This document shows, piece by piece, positions 10,981-22,329 of a DNA stretch of 64,000 nucleotides. Each line of letters begins with the position of its first letter. Position 1 is the stretch's first letter. The translations under genes were made by a program, and so were the position numbers. Source of the DNA: Macrotis lagotis (lineage: Eukaryota > Chordata > Mammalia > Peramelemorphia > Peramelidae); NCBI RefSeq assembly GCF_037893015.1, contig NC_133665.1, positions 40,376,537 to 40,440,536 of the forward strand, written 5' to 3'. Below the pieces are notes generated by a model. It did no database searches, had not been told where the DNA came from, and saw only the letters and a program-made list of their open reading frames with translations.

Positions 10981-11937
10981 CAGACCACATGAAAACAACT
11001 ATAGAAAAAAGATTTATGCAGGCAATATTTATTGTGAGCTTTATTTTTGGTCTCTATTTACAAAATAAAGATCAATTGATGATCAATCAATAAGGGGTTT
11101 TCATCAGTAAGGACTTAACTATTTTGTGTATGTATTTATTTATTACAATTTTAGATAAGAAAACTACATATTCAGTTGTCTATATTTTTCACATATTATG
11201 TGTAACACTTCATTCCTTTGGATTGGAGAATAGTGCCATTTATTTCTTGGCAGGGATGGTGTAGAAAAGAGTCGGCTTTCTTCATTTCTAAGGGCCCTGA
11301 AGTACCTTTAAAGGTTAAGAAAGTATCGCTCTTTGATTGCTATTCATTACTACTTCCTGGACCCTCTAAAAATGTGATATAAATAGTTTTATTTTGCTTT
11401 CTTTTAAGGATCCAATATTTTTTATGCTTTTGCAAACTTTGAAACAATATGACCTCAAAGTGATTTCCTTAAAAGTAAAAGCATTTCTTTTTAGAATGTT
11501 TTCCTCTATTTTAAAAACAAATTTCATTTTCATTGATGCTTTTTGCTATTATTTGTTATTTATTTTGGAATCTATCCTTCTCTTTGACTTAGTGAGCCTT
11601 CCCTTAAAATAAATATTAAAAATCGGGGGGGAGAAATTTATGAAAAACCAAAAACACTGACCATATTTGATTGTATGTGCTGGACTTCATATTCATAGTC
11701 CTCTCCTTTAAGTTAGTGTACTCTATAAGTGAAGGGAAAGGAGGTACATTTTCTTTTAAATAGAAATTCCTTTAATTATTTTGAATCAACAAACATCAAG
11801 CAACAGAAATGAGCACTTTTCTAACTTACTTCCTAAAATTCATATGTATGTGTGTGTGTGTGTGTGTATGCATATGTATATGTATATACACTAAGTGAAT
11901 GAACTGTACCCAGTTCTGTATAATTATTTTCTAATTT

Positions 11938-12125
11938 GATCTTCATAATAATCCTGGGCAGGTGAATGCTATTTTTATTTCCATTTTACAGATGAGGAAA
12001 CTGAGGTAAATTGAGGTTAAATGATTTGCCCAGGATTCCACAGCTAGGAAGTACCTAAGGCTAAATTTGAACTCTTGTCTTTCTAACTCTGGTCCCACAT
12101 TTTATTCACAGCAGCACCTAGTAAC
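11938..12125 (-). repeat. MIR/MON1-type SINE, antisense
   Basis: It reads tgatcttcataataatcctg, ccattttacagatgaggaaa, gatttgcccaggattccac and aaatttgaactcttgtcttt. Confidence 0.75.
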
Positions 12126-12869
12126 CTATTTTTATATACAAGGAGGAACAGAAAAACAAAGTTGCCTTTGAGACCAATGAATCTCTTTTGTGTATGTCTG
12201 TGTGTGTATCTTTCTTAAAAATATTATATTGTAAATTTAACACTGCTTTACAAATACTGTCCTGGTTTCAGTGTACCTTTCTGAACTTTCTTTTTCTTTC
12301 TTCTGTACATTTTTAAATGTTTCATTGAAAGTCTTTTCTTTCTTTTCTTTTTCATTTTGGCATCATTCTTACTCTGCTCCCCCTTGCAATTCATCTCTTG
12401 TAACAAATTAGTATTATCAAAGTAAAACAGATCTACTCATTGACCCTACCTGAAAATACATTTCTCATTCTCCTTTGTTTCTCTACCAAGAGAATGGTAA
12501 ACCATCATCATTATCTTCTGGGATCATGGCATTAACTGTAATTCTGCAAGTATTTCAGAATTGTTTTCCTTGTTTCAGTTGTAGTCATTATTTAAATTGG
12601 TTTACTCTATAAGATATTCATTTACTTTTAATGTAATTTAATTTTTAAAAGTTTTATTGCTATCTTTTGTTTTAATGTCATTTTTTTGTTTCTGTACCTA
12701 GTGAACTATTCCTTGTAATAAAAAATGTAAAAAGAAAGAAGAAAAAACATTAAGCAGAAACAACCCATATTTTAACTATGTCTGATGGTAAATGAAGTAG
12801 TGCATAATCATAGCCCTCCTATCTGCAGAAAAAAAAGGACAGAGATAGTGGCAAGAGATACTTTTCTCA

Positions 12870-13360
12870 AGTTATCAAAGAGATACTTCTTTGGAGTTCA
12901 GTTTTCTTTTTTTTCCTACTTATGTTGTTATTGTCATTGTATTTATTGCCTGCTTCTTCACCCTGCAATAATTAATGTACATATGTCTTCCCATGTTTCT
13001 CTGACTTATTAATAGTCATTATTTGCTTTGGTATAGTAATAGTCTATTGTGTTCATGTACCATAGTTTGTTAGCCATTTTATGATCAGCAGGTACCTTTT
13101 TTGTTTCCAATTTTTGTTCTTTCCCCCCTCCCCAAAATGCTGCTGTGAATCTTTTGTAGTATATCTATCATTCTCCAATCTATGGAATATATTCCCAGCA
13201 AAGGGATTTCCAGCTCAAAGGATAGGAATGTTTTAGCTAAATTTTTTTTAAAAGAATAATTCCACATTGTTTTCCAAAATTATTCCACAGAGTTTCTGTC
13301 TTCCTGCATCCTATTCAACATTGACTTTCTTTTTTGGGAAGCCATTTTTCTGGGTGTAAA
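12870..13360 (-). mobile_element. L1 3' fragment, antisense
   Basis: The antisense wording includes agtctattgtgttcatgtac, gtttgttagccattttatga, tgctgctgtgaatcttttgt and ccacattgttttccaaaatt. These match the antisense of the L1 ORF2 end and 3' UTR seen in sense at 61.4 and 51.6 kb. The copy is diverged. Confidence 0.6.
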
Positions 13361-13534
13361 AACTGTTGTTTGTTTTTCTTGTTTAAATTAGGGTTTAGAG
13401 CGAAACTGTTGTTTCAAATATTTCTATTATGTTTTGTTTAAAGTAAAAATTCACATAATTATTTAATATAAAAATTTAATGAAGCTGTTGGTTCATTTTT
13501 CTTTTTTACTCTCATTTTTGTTTCAGTCTACACT

Positions 13535-13677
13535 TTTTTTTGTTTTTTTGCCTGGGGTTAAGTGACTTGCCCAAGGTCACATAGTTAGGCAATTTAAGTG
13601 TCTGAGGTCATATTTAAACTTTGGTCCTCCTGACTCCAAGGGGTGGTACTCTATCCACTGTGCCACCTAGCTGCCCC
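13535..13677 (-). repeat. Short marsupial SINE, antisense
   Basis: The block gcctggggttaagtgacttg and the end ctatccactgtgccacctag followed by ctgcccc identify it. It lies 1 kb from a sense copy at 14716, so the two could pair in the intron RNA. Confidence 0.9.
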
Positions 13678-14448
13678 TCATCTTCCTTTTCTTACATTTC
13701 CACTCTCTTTCTTCTATACATATATGTGTGTGTGTTGTGAGTGTATATGTTTCTTCTTTCTTATTATTCAGGATCTGTGGGGAAATAGTTCAAGTCATAT
13801 TGTAGGAAAGTGAAATAGCACAATCTTGGAGTCTTTAACTGTGGCTTTTTAGTAATTTGAGGGTAATTTTTAAGACAGAAGACAGAAAAAAACATTTAAA
13901 GTGTATAAAAAGCAAATGGAAAAACCCTCAGAGCACAGTGATTTAGGGTATTATTAGTTTAGAGATAAAGGTTATTCCCCCAAAAGACAGAAGGACATAG
14001 CATGGCAAAATAGCTAATGTTCAAAGTGATTGACTCTGAATCATAAAAATGTTATGTTTAATATATAACTCAGTATGTAATATAATGCATCAGACAGGAA
14101 AGGAGAGATTGTAATAGTTACAGAGATCCTAACTCATACTAGGGCTTGCAATTCTAAAGAATCTTTGTTGACTCTGAAGTAGTTTTAAATATTGTCACCA
14201 CCACACCCAATCTGTATAAATATGCTGCTTCCAATTTTCTGTATTGACCTAAGTGTAGGAAAAATCTTTTCCCTAGGTCAACTAAATTATACTTAGAATT
14301 TTTAAGAGAAAATTTACTAAGACATGAAGGAAAAATCAAGACAAATCATAAAAGCATAAACATGGACAAGTCTAAAGAATAAAGACTTCCAATTCAAACA
14401 GTAAAAACAAAAACAAAAACAACTAACCATATTTCTGACTACTGTATT

Positions 14449-14715
14449 TATAGGTAGCTAGGTGGAATGGTAGATAATGCACTGAACCTGGAGTCAGAAA
14501 GACCTGAGTTCAAATACATGTTCAAAGATATACTAGCTGAGTGACCTTTGGCAAATCACTTATTCTCTACCTCAGTTTCCTCATCTGCAAAATGGAGATA
14601 ACCACAGTACCAACTTCCCAACTTGTTGTGAAGGTCAAATGGGATAATATTTGTGAAGTGCTATATAAATTCTATCATCATTATTATTGTTATTGTTAAT
14701 AATAATAATAATAAA
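14449..14715 (+). repeat. MIR/MON1-type SINE, sense, with AAT tail
   Basis: It reads taggtagctaggtggaatgg, gagtcagaaagacctgagtt, cctcatctgcaaaatggaga and gtgaagtgctatataaattc, then ends in TTA/AAT units to 14713. Confidence 0.8.
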
Positions 14716-14861
14716 TGGGGGCAGCTAGGTGGCGCAGTGGATAGAGCACCTACCTTGGAGTCAAGAGTACCTCAGTTCAAATCTGTTCTCAGACACTTAA
14801 TAATTCCTAGCTGTGTGGCCTTGGGCAAGCCACTTAACCCTATTGCTTGCAATGATAATAA

Positions 14862-14892
<31 letters not shown>

Positions 14893-14897
14893 AATAG
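14716..14897 (+). repeat. Short marsupial SINE, sense, flanked by AAT microsatellite
   Basis: It starts gggggcagctaggtggcgca and ends gccacttaaccctattgc at about 14850. It is followed by ATA/AAT repeats to 14897. Its left flank is the AAT tail of the previous SINE, so it appears to have inserted into that tail and duplicated it. Confidence 0.9.
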
Positions 14898-15607
14898 AAG
14901 TACTCCCTATCCTTGGTTCTTTCTATAACCTCAGAGCTATTTGGCTGGCCCTTCTAAAAAGTCTATTTCACTTGTTGGGAATTTCCTCTTCTGGCTATCC
15001 TCACATTCCCAAGGAAGACTTGTTTTCCAGCTCTGACACTAGTCATGTGACCTTTTTGGACCCCAGTCAACACCATGAGTTGCAGAACACATCACTGAAA
15101 AGAATTCTCACACTGGGAGTCCTTCATGCTGGTGCCATCATGGGACTATCAAGTTTTCACATTACTGGGGATAGGTGACAGAGACTAGACCTGTAATTTC
15201 GTGGTAGGGATCTCCCAGATGTGGAAACTCCCTCTACCAAAGACTGAAAAAAAAAATCTGACCACATATGTGACAATGGTGAGTATTTTTAAGCAGTGAG
15301 GTGATATTCTTTCTACTATTTTTAAGTTCCTCATGCACAAAGGAGGAAAGATGTATTTAGAAATACAAGTGATGTTTAAAACAAAGATAGCAACAAAGTG
15401 TTTAAAAAATTAAATTTGTATTTGTAAGGAATGAACTGATGCAGAATAAAGTAAACAGATTGAGGAAAATCGTGACTACAACACTGTGTGCTTTTGTGTA
15501 TTGGAACATTTAGAAAAAGGTAAAAGTGAGGTGCTTACATATCACAATGTTCAGTGATCTTATGGCAACTTCTGACCTCTGATTCACCACCAATGTTGTA
15601 TGTTTAG

Positions 15608-15784
15608 ATCTGGCAGTGTGGAGGAAGTCTTGAGATCCACCCTTGTTCTCACGTAGGTCATGTCTTCCCTAAACAAGCTCCTTACTCACGGAGCAAGGCT
15701 TTGGCCAATAGTGTCCGTGCTGCTGAAGTCTGGATGGATGAATATAAAGAAATCTATTACCACCGAAACATGCATGCACGAAAG
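15608..15784 (+). CDS. GALNT12: GALNT12 exon 6: end of catalytic core
   Basis: The exon encodes [40 protein letters not shown] and [19 protein letters not shown]. The second His of SHVGH is at the position of the third Mn2+ ligand in the family, and Trp of IWQCGG belongs to the mobile catalytic loop. Acceptor tgtatgtttag (to 15607) and donor gtaagt (15785) are both good. Both ends fall on codon boundaries (59 codons). The last residues are ARK where human T12, as I remember it, has ARL. GALNT4 has ARK, so the change is compatible with function. Confidence 0.97.
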
Positions 15785-15965
15785 GTAAGTTTGTAAGGAA
15801 TTCCTTTGCCATTAACCTGAATGGGTTTCATTGTGACTTTTCCTCCATTCATTGTTGTGTTTAAGGATGATGTCTCCTCCTCATTCCTGCATTCTTTTTT
15901 ATGACTTCAGGCTACTTTGTTTCACAATGAGACTGAATTAGGGTTTCTTCCTGATCCTGACAAAG

Positions 15966-16206
15966 CAGGGTAGGTGGCACAGTGGATAGCGTGTCAGACC
16001 TAGAGTCAGAGAGACCTGAGTTCAAATATGACCTCAGAGACTTATTAGCTGTGACCCTTGGCAAATCACTTAATCATGTTTACCTCATTTTCCTTATTTG
16101 TAAAATGAACTGGAGAAGGAAACCACTTCAGGATGTTTGCCAAGAAAACCCCAAATGGGGTCATAGAGAGTTGGGCACAACTGACATAAATAAACAAAAA
16201 CAACAA
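15966..16206 (+). repeat. MAR1-like long SINE, sense, near full length
   Basis: It reads gcagggtaggtggcacagtg, gagagacctgagttcaaata, ttggcaaatcacttaatcat, gtaaaatgaactggagaagg, tttgccaagaaaaccccaaa and tcatagagagttgggcacaa, with an A/C-rich tail. Confidence 0.9.
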
Positions 16207-16429
16207 CCTCTATTTGGCTTTGGACTTTTCTGTTGAGTGGCCTTGATAATGGGATCAACAAAATCTAGTTCTTCTGCTTTAGCCTTCTTGTTATAAGTTG
16301 TTGCTCCGTATCATATTATTAGGTATGATATCTGACTCTACTTGTCTGTAGATCCTTCGACTTCATGCTAACCCCAGCTTCTCAGTGATTGATCAAGTTC
16401 TCCCTATACTTATTATACAAATAAGTCCT

Positions 16430-16545
16430 TCACGTACTCAGTATTTATTGAGTCTCTGTTATGTACACAGCATTTCATTAAACAGTATTAGAGATATAAC
16501 AAAAATGTAAGTGTCCTTTGTCTTCATAGAACTTAAAAATCCAAG
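16430..16545 (+). repeat. L2-type LINE 3' fragment
   Basis: The sequence runs cagtatttattgagtctctg, ttatgtacacagcatttc, then cttcatagaacttaaaaat. This is the L2 tail layout in diverged form. Confidence 0.45.
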
Positions 16546-16599
16546 TGAAAACATGACTTATGTGTAAATATGGTCAACGTGAACGTACATGTGTAACTT

Positions 16600-16745
16600 T
16601 TACCCGTCTATTGCCACCATGAGGAGGGAGGAGGGAAGGGAGGATAGTAGGAAAATGTGGAACTCATAAATTTGCAAATGAATGAATTATGAAAACTACC
16701 ATTGTATATAATTGGAAAAATAAAATAAAATTTCAATTAAATTAA
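16600..16745 (+). mobile_element. L1 3' UTR fragment, sense
   Basis: A G-rich stretch (gaggagggaggagggaaggg) is followed by aaaatgtggaactcataaat, accattgtatataattggaa and an AATAAAAT tail. The same ending closes the L1 at 52.0 kb. Confidence 0.65.
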
Positions 16746-17067
16746 TAAAATAAAAATTCAAGCAGAGATACAATATATGCATATGTGAAAAGTTGGTACA
16801 AATATAAGAGCTAAATAACAAGGCAATATAACTAGACCATGCTCAATAATATCTCCTAATATCTCCCTAATATCTTCAAAAACATTTTTTGTGTCTCATT
16901 TTAAAAAAATTTGTATTTTTTAATGTAAAATTTAGTTGTTTTAATTTCTTTAGTTTCCTTAAGTTTTTTTTTTTAATTCCTTGGATCTATAATGAAATGT
17001 ACTACAGAATACTATCATATATATCAGCACAAGAGATGGCCTAGGATTCATAAGATTGAATTCAATG

Positions 17068-17220
17068 GGGCGGCTAGGTGGTGCAGTGGATAAAGCACCA
17101 GCCCTGGAGTCAGTAGTACTTGGATTCAAATCTGGTCTCAGACACTTAATAATCACCTAGCTGAGTGGCCTTGGGCAAGCCACTTAACCCCATTTACCTT
17201 GCAAAAACCTTGAAAAAAAA
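17068..17220 (+). repeat. Short marsupial SINE, sense
   Basis: It starts ggggcggctaggtggtgcag and ends accttgcaaaaaccttgaa plus A. An imperfect flanking repeat, agattgaattcaatg on the left and agattgaattccatg on the right, is the probable target duplication. Confidence 0.95.
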
Positions 17221-17467
17221 GATTGAATTCCATGATGCCAAGTGCCAAAAGTTTTCTAGCCTCTAAGTGCTATGAGTTCAGAGAAAAGGGAAATTACTCT
17301 GGGCTGAGGTGTCAATGTGGGCTTCAGAGAAGAAATAGATTTAGCCTGAACTTTGAATGAGAGAGATGGGATCTGGATAGGTACAGCTGAATGTGGGAAT
17401 TTATTGTTGAGATCTGATGAGGCTAATATGAAAGGCTAAGTTCTAAAATTGATTGACTTTCCCCAAG

Positions 17468-17599
17468 GAACCATTTGGAGATGTAACAGAAAGGCGAGAA
17501 CTTCGTGCTAAACTTAAATGTAAGGATTTTGGATGGTTCCTACAGAATGTATATCCAGAGCTTCACATTCCTGAAGACAGACCAGGTTACTTTGGAATG
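17468..17599 (+). CDS. GALNT12: GALNT12 exon 7: catalytic-lectin junction
   Basis: It encodes EPFGDVTERRELRAKLKCKD followed by FGWFLQNVYPELHIPEDRPG and YFGM, 44 codons with both ends in phase 0. The GDVTER, CKDFxWFL and YPELHxPED segments form the helical end of the catalytic domain and the linker to the lectin domain in T12. The acceptor is ttgactttccccaag (to 17467) and the donor gtaagt at 17600. Confidence 0.97.
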
Positions 17600-17780
17600 G
17601 TAAGTAGAGGACTTAGTTCTTGCTTGAGAATGTCTCCTGCTGTTTAGCTCCTTTTTTTCTCTTAAAAATAATTATGATGATGATAGTAATTTGGGAATGT
17701 TAAAGATGATTGGTTGATTGCATGTGTGCAGACTAACATATCTATGTCTAAAATGATATTTCATATGTTCTTTTATTTAG
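17600..17780. other. GALNT12 intron 7, short (181 bases)
   Basis: The intron has GT and AG ends and a pyrimidine-rich acceptor (ttcttttatttag). I see no repeat in it. It is the shortest intron in the window. Confidence 0.9.
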
Positions 17781-17894
17781 TTGGTAAACAAAGGAATGGC
17801 AGATTACTGTTTTGACTATAATCCTCCCAGTGAAAATGAAATAACAGGAAGCCAAGTCATTCTTTATCTTTGTCATGGAATGGGACAGAACCAG
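17781..17894 (+). CDS. GALNT12: GALNT12 exon 8: lectin domain, alpha repeat
   Basis: It encodes LVNKGMADYCFDYNPPSENE and ITGSQVILYLCHGMGQNQ, 38 codons in phase 0. This is the first (alpha) trefoil of the C-terminal ricin-B-like lectin domain, which binds GalNAc already present on glycopeptides and guides follow-up glycosylation. The Cys of YCFDY and the Cys of LCHGMGQNQ are placed to form the trefoil disulphide. CFD takes the place of the family CLD motif. The donor is gtaagc at 17895. Confidence 0.97.
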
Positions 17895-18059
17895 GTAAGC
17901 ATTTTTCATCAGCATTATATTTGGGAGGGACAGTATTTGAATACTGATCACATTTCTTTAATTCAATTATAAAGGTGAGTACACCCCAGAATTGTTGTGG
18001 ATTGGCCACATGGCTGCAAAGTTAAACCATTTTCAATAATAACATTATTCCATTTGCAT

Positions 18060-18260
18060 AATGCTTCCTCATCTTCAAAATGTTTTTACATATTAACGTT
18101 ATGTTATTTAATCCTCACAATATTACTCTAGAGAAGCGGTACTGGTATTATCTTCCTCATTTTTGAAGATGATGAAATTGAAGCCCAGAGAAGCCCAATA
18201 ATTAGCTCAGGAATTCTCTGTCTAACATTTTACCTTGACTTTGAAATTTGTTGGACCAAA
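18060..18260 (-). repeat. MIR-type SINE, antisense
   Basis: The wording gttatttaatcctcacaata, tattatcttcctcatttttg and aagcccagagaagcccaata fits a diverged MIR. Confidence 0.6.
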
Positions 18261-18804
18261 TCCTATTCCTGTTGCCTAGGATAGAATTTAAGATATGCAT
18301 TTTACAAATCCCTTTCCTGCCCATTTAAAATTTTTTTTCTGTTGTCAGGACTGCTTCTAGAGGATACAATGACCACTGGTAACCAGTATTAATTAATCTT
18401 GATTCTGACCTAATTTGCTTCTTTTTTTGGTCTCACAGTTATAAATTATGATCCTTTATTTTTTGGAACAATAGAAAACGTGATTGAATTTCATTTAAAT
18501 AATCTTTTTTTTTTTTTTTTACAAATGAGGAAATTGAGTCTCAGGAAGGTTCCAACCTTGTTGTACATATCTCTTCTCTCCATACCTGTAATTCATTCCC
18601 TTTCTTAAAGGATATTTCACTCCAGCATCAACTCAGCATCAACTTCTGTATGAAAACTTTCTGATTCTTTCAGTTGCTAAAGTCCTCCTTTTCAAACCAA
18701 GTTGTATTCAACTACTTTGTATTTATTTATGTTAATTATTTTTGTCAGTAATTTTGTTTATGTAAATATGTTGTGAATGTTATTTTCACAACTACTTCTC
18801 CCCC

Positions 18805-18905
18805 ATTAGTGTGTAAATTTCTTGAAAGTAGAAGTTGTTTCTTTCATTGTATTTGTCTCCAGAGCTTCCGGTATGGTGCCCAGCATCTAGTAGATGCTTA
18901 ATAAA
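18805..18905 (+). repeat. L2/L3-type LINE tail
   Basis: It contains gtgtaaatttcttgaaagta, ggtatggtgcccagcatcta and gtagatgcttaataaat. Confidence 0.5.
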
Positions 18906-19424
18906 TCACCACTCTGTTAGTGAATTGATTGTCCAAAAGTCACACAGAGAATAAGCAGAGAGGGAATTCTGTATTGTGGTTGGTTTGGATGTCAAGAATC
19001 CTGATCAGTTCTGAATTCCTCTGTTGGAAGATCTGGTTCTTTGGATTCAGGTTTTTTTGTTTGTTTGTTTGTTTTTCACTTCTGAGAAATATGTGCAAAG
19101 TTTTGCTAGATGACCATTTTGGAAGTCAAGGCTTCCTTCCAACTTTGCCATTCATTCATTCATTTATTCATGTCTAGCAACTCCTCAAACCTTGGCGCCC
19201 CCTGCTGGAAGATTAGCTGGTATGGCAAGGATCGCTGATGTTACACCTGGAGAAAGCACCTTGTCTGTAGATGTGACAGTATGCTTATACCTTTCCCCTA
19301 GCAGGTACCCTTAGTTAGGAAAGTGCCAAATCTTCCTTGGAGATAGAGGACAGGAGATTTGAACCGGGAAAGAAACAGCTACAAGTTAAAAAAAAATTTT
19401 TAATAGATCTAGACTAATCTTTTT

Positions 19425-19665
19425 GTTCTTAAGTTGTCTTACTCTTCATGTCCTCATTTGGAATTGTCTTGGCGAAGCTACTGGAGTGGTTTGCCATTTC
19501 CTTCTCCAGCTCATTTTACAGATGAAGAAACTGAGGAAAAACAGGGTTAAGTGACCTGCCCAGGGACATAGAGCTATTAAGTGTCTGCGGCTAGATTTGA
19601 ATTCAGGAACATGAGTCTTTCTGATTCCAGATCTGGCATTCAATCCACTGAACCACCTTACTGGC
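19425..19665 (-). repeat. MAR1-like long SINE, antisense
   Basis: It reads cttactcttcatgtcctcat, actggagtggtttgccattt, acagatgaagaaactgagga, gtgtctgcggctagatttga and cattcaatccactgaaccac. Confidence 0.88.
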
Positions 19666-20264
19666 CTAGGTTCCTCAGTTAGGTACCCATAATTTAACTC
19701 AACCTGATTCACCTAAGTTCCAATATTTTTATTGTGGTAACTTGCTTGTCCATCTGGTCACAGGAAGGTCCCATTATGACTATTCCGGATATGACCATAA
19801 CCCTGAGACACATAGCTGGAATAAATAGCTTACTCATAATGGGGATGGGTAGGCAGACAATCTTGATTTGCAAGTGGCTCTGGATGTTAAAATTGGAGTG
19901 TTTATGTGGGAGAATAGAGGTGAATAAACATTAGGGAGACAAAATGTGACCAGATGGAAAAGATCTTAATGTCATATTGTGAAATGTGGAACCATCATTG
20001 GTTTTTTTGTGATATGATCCAAGAAAGATAGACACACTGGAGATGGGGAAATACCAATGATAAATGAGGAAGTGAATATGTAACCTTATATAGTATACAA
20101 TGTCATCATTGTTTCATTTTGTCTTTGTTTTCTCCTGTACAAATAATAGCCATTTAGTAAATGATCTTGACTGTTACTTGAAAGTCATATGACTGCAATG
20201 TTTTTTCTATGTTAATTTGTTTTTGGTTTCTCTTTTTAAAAAAATTCTATTTTACTTTTTTCTA

Positions 20265-21060
20265 ATTTCATGTAAAGATTGTTTTCAACATTCACTTTTC
20301 CTTTTTTTGATTGTTTTATTTTTCAAATACATGCAAAAGATGCTTTTCATCATTCATTTTTTGTAAGCTTTTGAGTTCCATATTTTTGTACTTCCCCTTT
20401 CTTACTTCCCTTCTCCCCATAATGAGTTAATCTAGTATAGGTTATACATGTATAGTCATGTATAGGCACATATTTTTTAGATTTTTATAAGGCAAATGGG
20501 GTTAAGTGGCTTGCCCAAGGTCACACAGCTATGTAATTATTAAGTGTCTGAGGCCGGAATTGAAGTCAGGTACTCCTGACTCCAGGAAAAATCCATGAAA
20601 GAAAAAATATAAAACCAATTTTTAGAAAAAGTACAAATAGTATGCCTGGTCTACATTCAGACTCCATAGCACTTTATCTGAATGTGAACAGCATTTTCCT
20701 TCAAATGTCTTTTAGAATTTTCTTTGATCATTGTATTGCTGAGAGAACTAAGACTATTATGGTTGATTATTATACAATGTTGCTCTTAAGGTGTTCTGCT
20801 TACTTCACTCAGTATCAGTTCATATAAGTCTTTCCCAGTTTTTCTGAAATACATACACCCTGCTCATGAATTCTTACAGAATACAAGTACTCCATCACAT
20901 CCATTAAGTCTAGCCATTCCTAATTGATGAGCATCCTCTCAAAAAGAGCTGCTATAAATATTTTTGTACATACATTTTGTACATACTTTTGCACAGCAAT
21001 TCTGTTGATCAGTTTGAACTCTTAGTGGTATTCAGCCCACTTTTTTTGGGGGGGGTAGTT
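20265..21060 (-). mobile_element. L1 3' end, antisense, interrupted by a SINE
   Basis: It begins with the antisense 3' UTR signature (tttcatgtaaagattgtttt, then a second similar block at 20325, and tttgagttccatatttttgt). It continues with the antisense of the ORF2 end (tgcttacttcactcagtatc, ccattcctaattgatgagca, gagctgctataaatattttt). The doubled 3' end suggests two tandem L1 tails. The SINE at 20472 splits it. Confidence 0.75.
20472..20587 (-). repeat. Short marsupial SINE, antisense, 5'-truncated
   Basis: It runs from ttttttagatttttataagg to caggtactcctgactccagg and lacks the last 40 or so bases of the SINE 5' end. It is nested in an antisense L1. Confidence 0.9.
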
Positions 21061-21253
21061 TCTTCCTAGAAGCATCCCTTTCCCCATATGAACCAGATTA
21101 GTCAGTCAATCAATAGGCATTTATTAAGTGTCTACTATAAAAAAGGAACAGAGAATATATTAATACTTATAGGGATGTTTTTATTGTTCAGAAGTATTTA
21201 TGTTCATATCTTGTGTCTGTATCATTTATTTGTTCCCTGTCTCATTTTCATAG

Positions 21254-21400
21254 TTTTTTGAATATACTTCAAAGAATGAACTACGTTATAATACCCGCCA
21301 ACCAGAAGCCTGTGTAGCAGTTGATGTAGGCACTGACCATCTGACCATGCATCTTTGTTATAAAAATGCCCCAGACAATCAGATATTTATTTTTAAAGAG
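21254..21400 (+). CDS. GALNT12: GALNT12 exon 9: lectin domain, beta repeat
   Basis: The exon encodes FFEYTSKNELRYNTRQPEAC, VAVDVGTDHLTMHLCYKNAP and DNQIFIFKE, 49 codons with both ends on codon boundaries. It completes the alpha-repeat QxW-like motif (QNQFFEY across the exon junction) and supplies the beta trefoil, with Cys in EACVAV and MHLCYK and a QxF motif in DNQIFIF. The acceptor is cattttcatag (to 21253) and the donor gtaggt at 21401. Confidence 0.97.
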
Positions 21401-21429
21401 GTAGGTATATCATTTTATGTCCTAATCTC

Positions 21430-21690
21430 TTCCAGTACCCTTGATTCCAAGTATTAACATAAAATGTCATTTATACTTTTGTCTTCAAAATTTATCTATC
21501 CATTCTCTAGTTGATGGGCACCACTGTAGCTTTCAGTTCCTTACTATTGTGAAAAGAGATACTATAGAATTTTGGGGGCATATGGGTAATTTTCCTCTTT
21601 CTTTGCTCTTCTTGAGGTATAGACCTAGCACTTGTATTATTGAGTCCAAATAGAACACATTATTCTTGATGAGCAATCCTTCTTCTCAGT
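21430..21690 (-). mobile_element. L1 3' fragment, antisense
   Basis: It contains ccattctctagttgatgggc, the antisense of the L1 gcccatcaattggggaatgg region, then aggtatagacctagcacttg, the antisense of the GLYP-coding stretch. Confidence 0.6.
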
Positions 21691-22071
21691 CTTTTCTTAT
21701 AGAAGTATCTCTGTTTCCTAGTTTCCCTCCTTTTGTCTCTTCTACCTTTTTAATCGTGGTCTTTCTGATTGCCTGAAATCTCAAGTCTGACCAGGTCACT
21801 CAAGAATTGTCAGTGGCTTTTATTATTTCTAAGTTAAAATATTCTTCTTTTGGGCATTTGTCCTTTCACAAATCTGGATCTAACATATCCTTTATTCTTA
21901 TTCCTCTATATTTAGACCAAACTGACTTATTTCTTGTTCCATCTCTTACACCTTTACTTTTTCATAGACCCCATGATTGAAATACTCTCCTCATCTCTTA
22001 CTAGTAGAATTCTTAACTTCCTTCAAAGTATAACTCAACTACTCACTTGTTCCTAGAGGAGGATTACTTGA

Positions 22072-22231
22072 ATTTTTTTTTTTTTAGGTTTTTGCAGGGC
22101 AAATGGGGTTAAGTGGCTTGCCCAAGGCCACACAGCTAGGTAATTATTAAGTGTTTGAGGCCGGATTTGAACTCAGGTACTCCTGACTCCAGGGCTGGTG
22201 CTCTATCCATTGTGCCACTTAGCTGCCCCCT
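22072..22231 (-). repeat. Short marsupial SINE, antisense
   Basis: A poly-T tail and aggtttttgcagggcaaatg lead to gccacttagctgcccc. The flanks share tacttga on both sides, a likely remnant of the target duplication. Confidence 0.95.
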
Positions 22232-22329
22232 ACTTGATTTCTTGAATAATGATTCAAGATATTCTCTCGACCTTGCAATAATTTGTATTTATTTTAAATA
22301 TACTTATCTTGGTACATGATGTTTCCCAT

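Larger units (their letters stand above)
6924..15607. other. GALNT12 intron 5 (about 8.7 kb, the longest in the window)
   Basis: The intron is packed with repeats: several SINEs, a hAT-type palindromic element, a 220-base TTCC tract, an antisense L1 fragment and AAT microsatellites. Stretches without a recognised element are 7800-8690, 9165-9790, 10475-11930, 12130-12860 and 14900-15600. Confidence 0.8.
15785..17467. other. GALNT12 intron 6
   Basis: It holds a full MAR1-like SINE, an L2-like fragment, an L1 3' UTR fragment and a short SINE. The remaining sequence, including 17225-17460, shows nothing I recognise. Confidence 0.8.
17895..21253. other. GALNT12 intron 8
   Basis: It contains a MIR, an L2/L3 tail, a MAR1-like SINE and a long antisense L1 with a SINE inserted in it. 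Stretches 18270-18800 and 19670-20260 hold nothing I recognise. Confidence 0.8.

Noticed and set aside
19170-19270. A GC-richer segment with cttggcgccccctgctgg, considered as a small exon or binding site
   Set aside because: It is in the middle of intron 8, is not flanked by convincing splice sites in phase, and the protein is continuous without it. It resembles a CTCF core (ccccctgctgg), but one short match is not enough.
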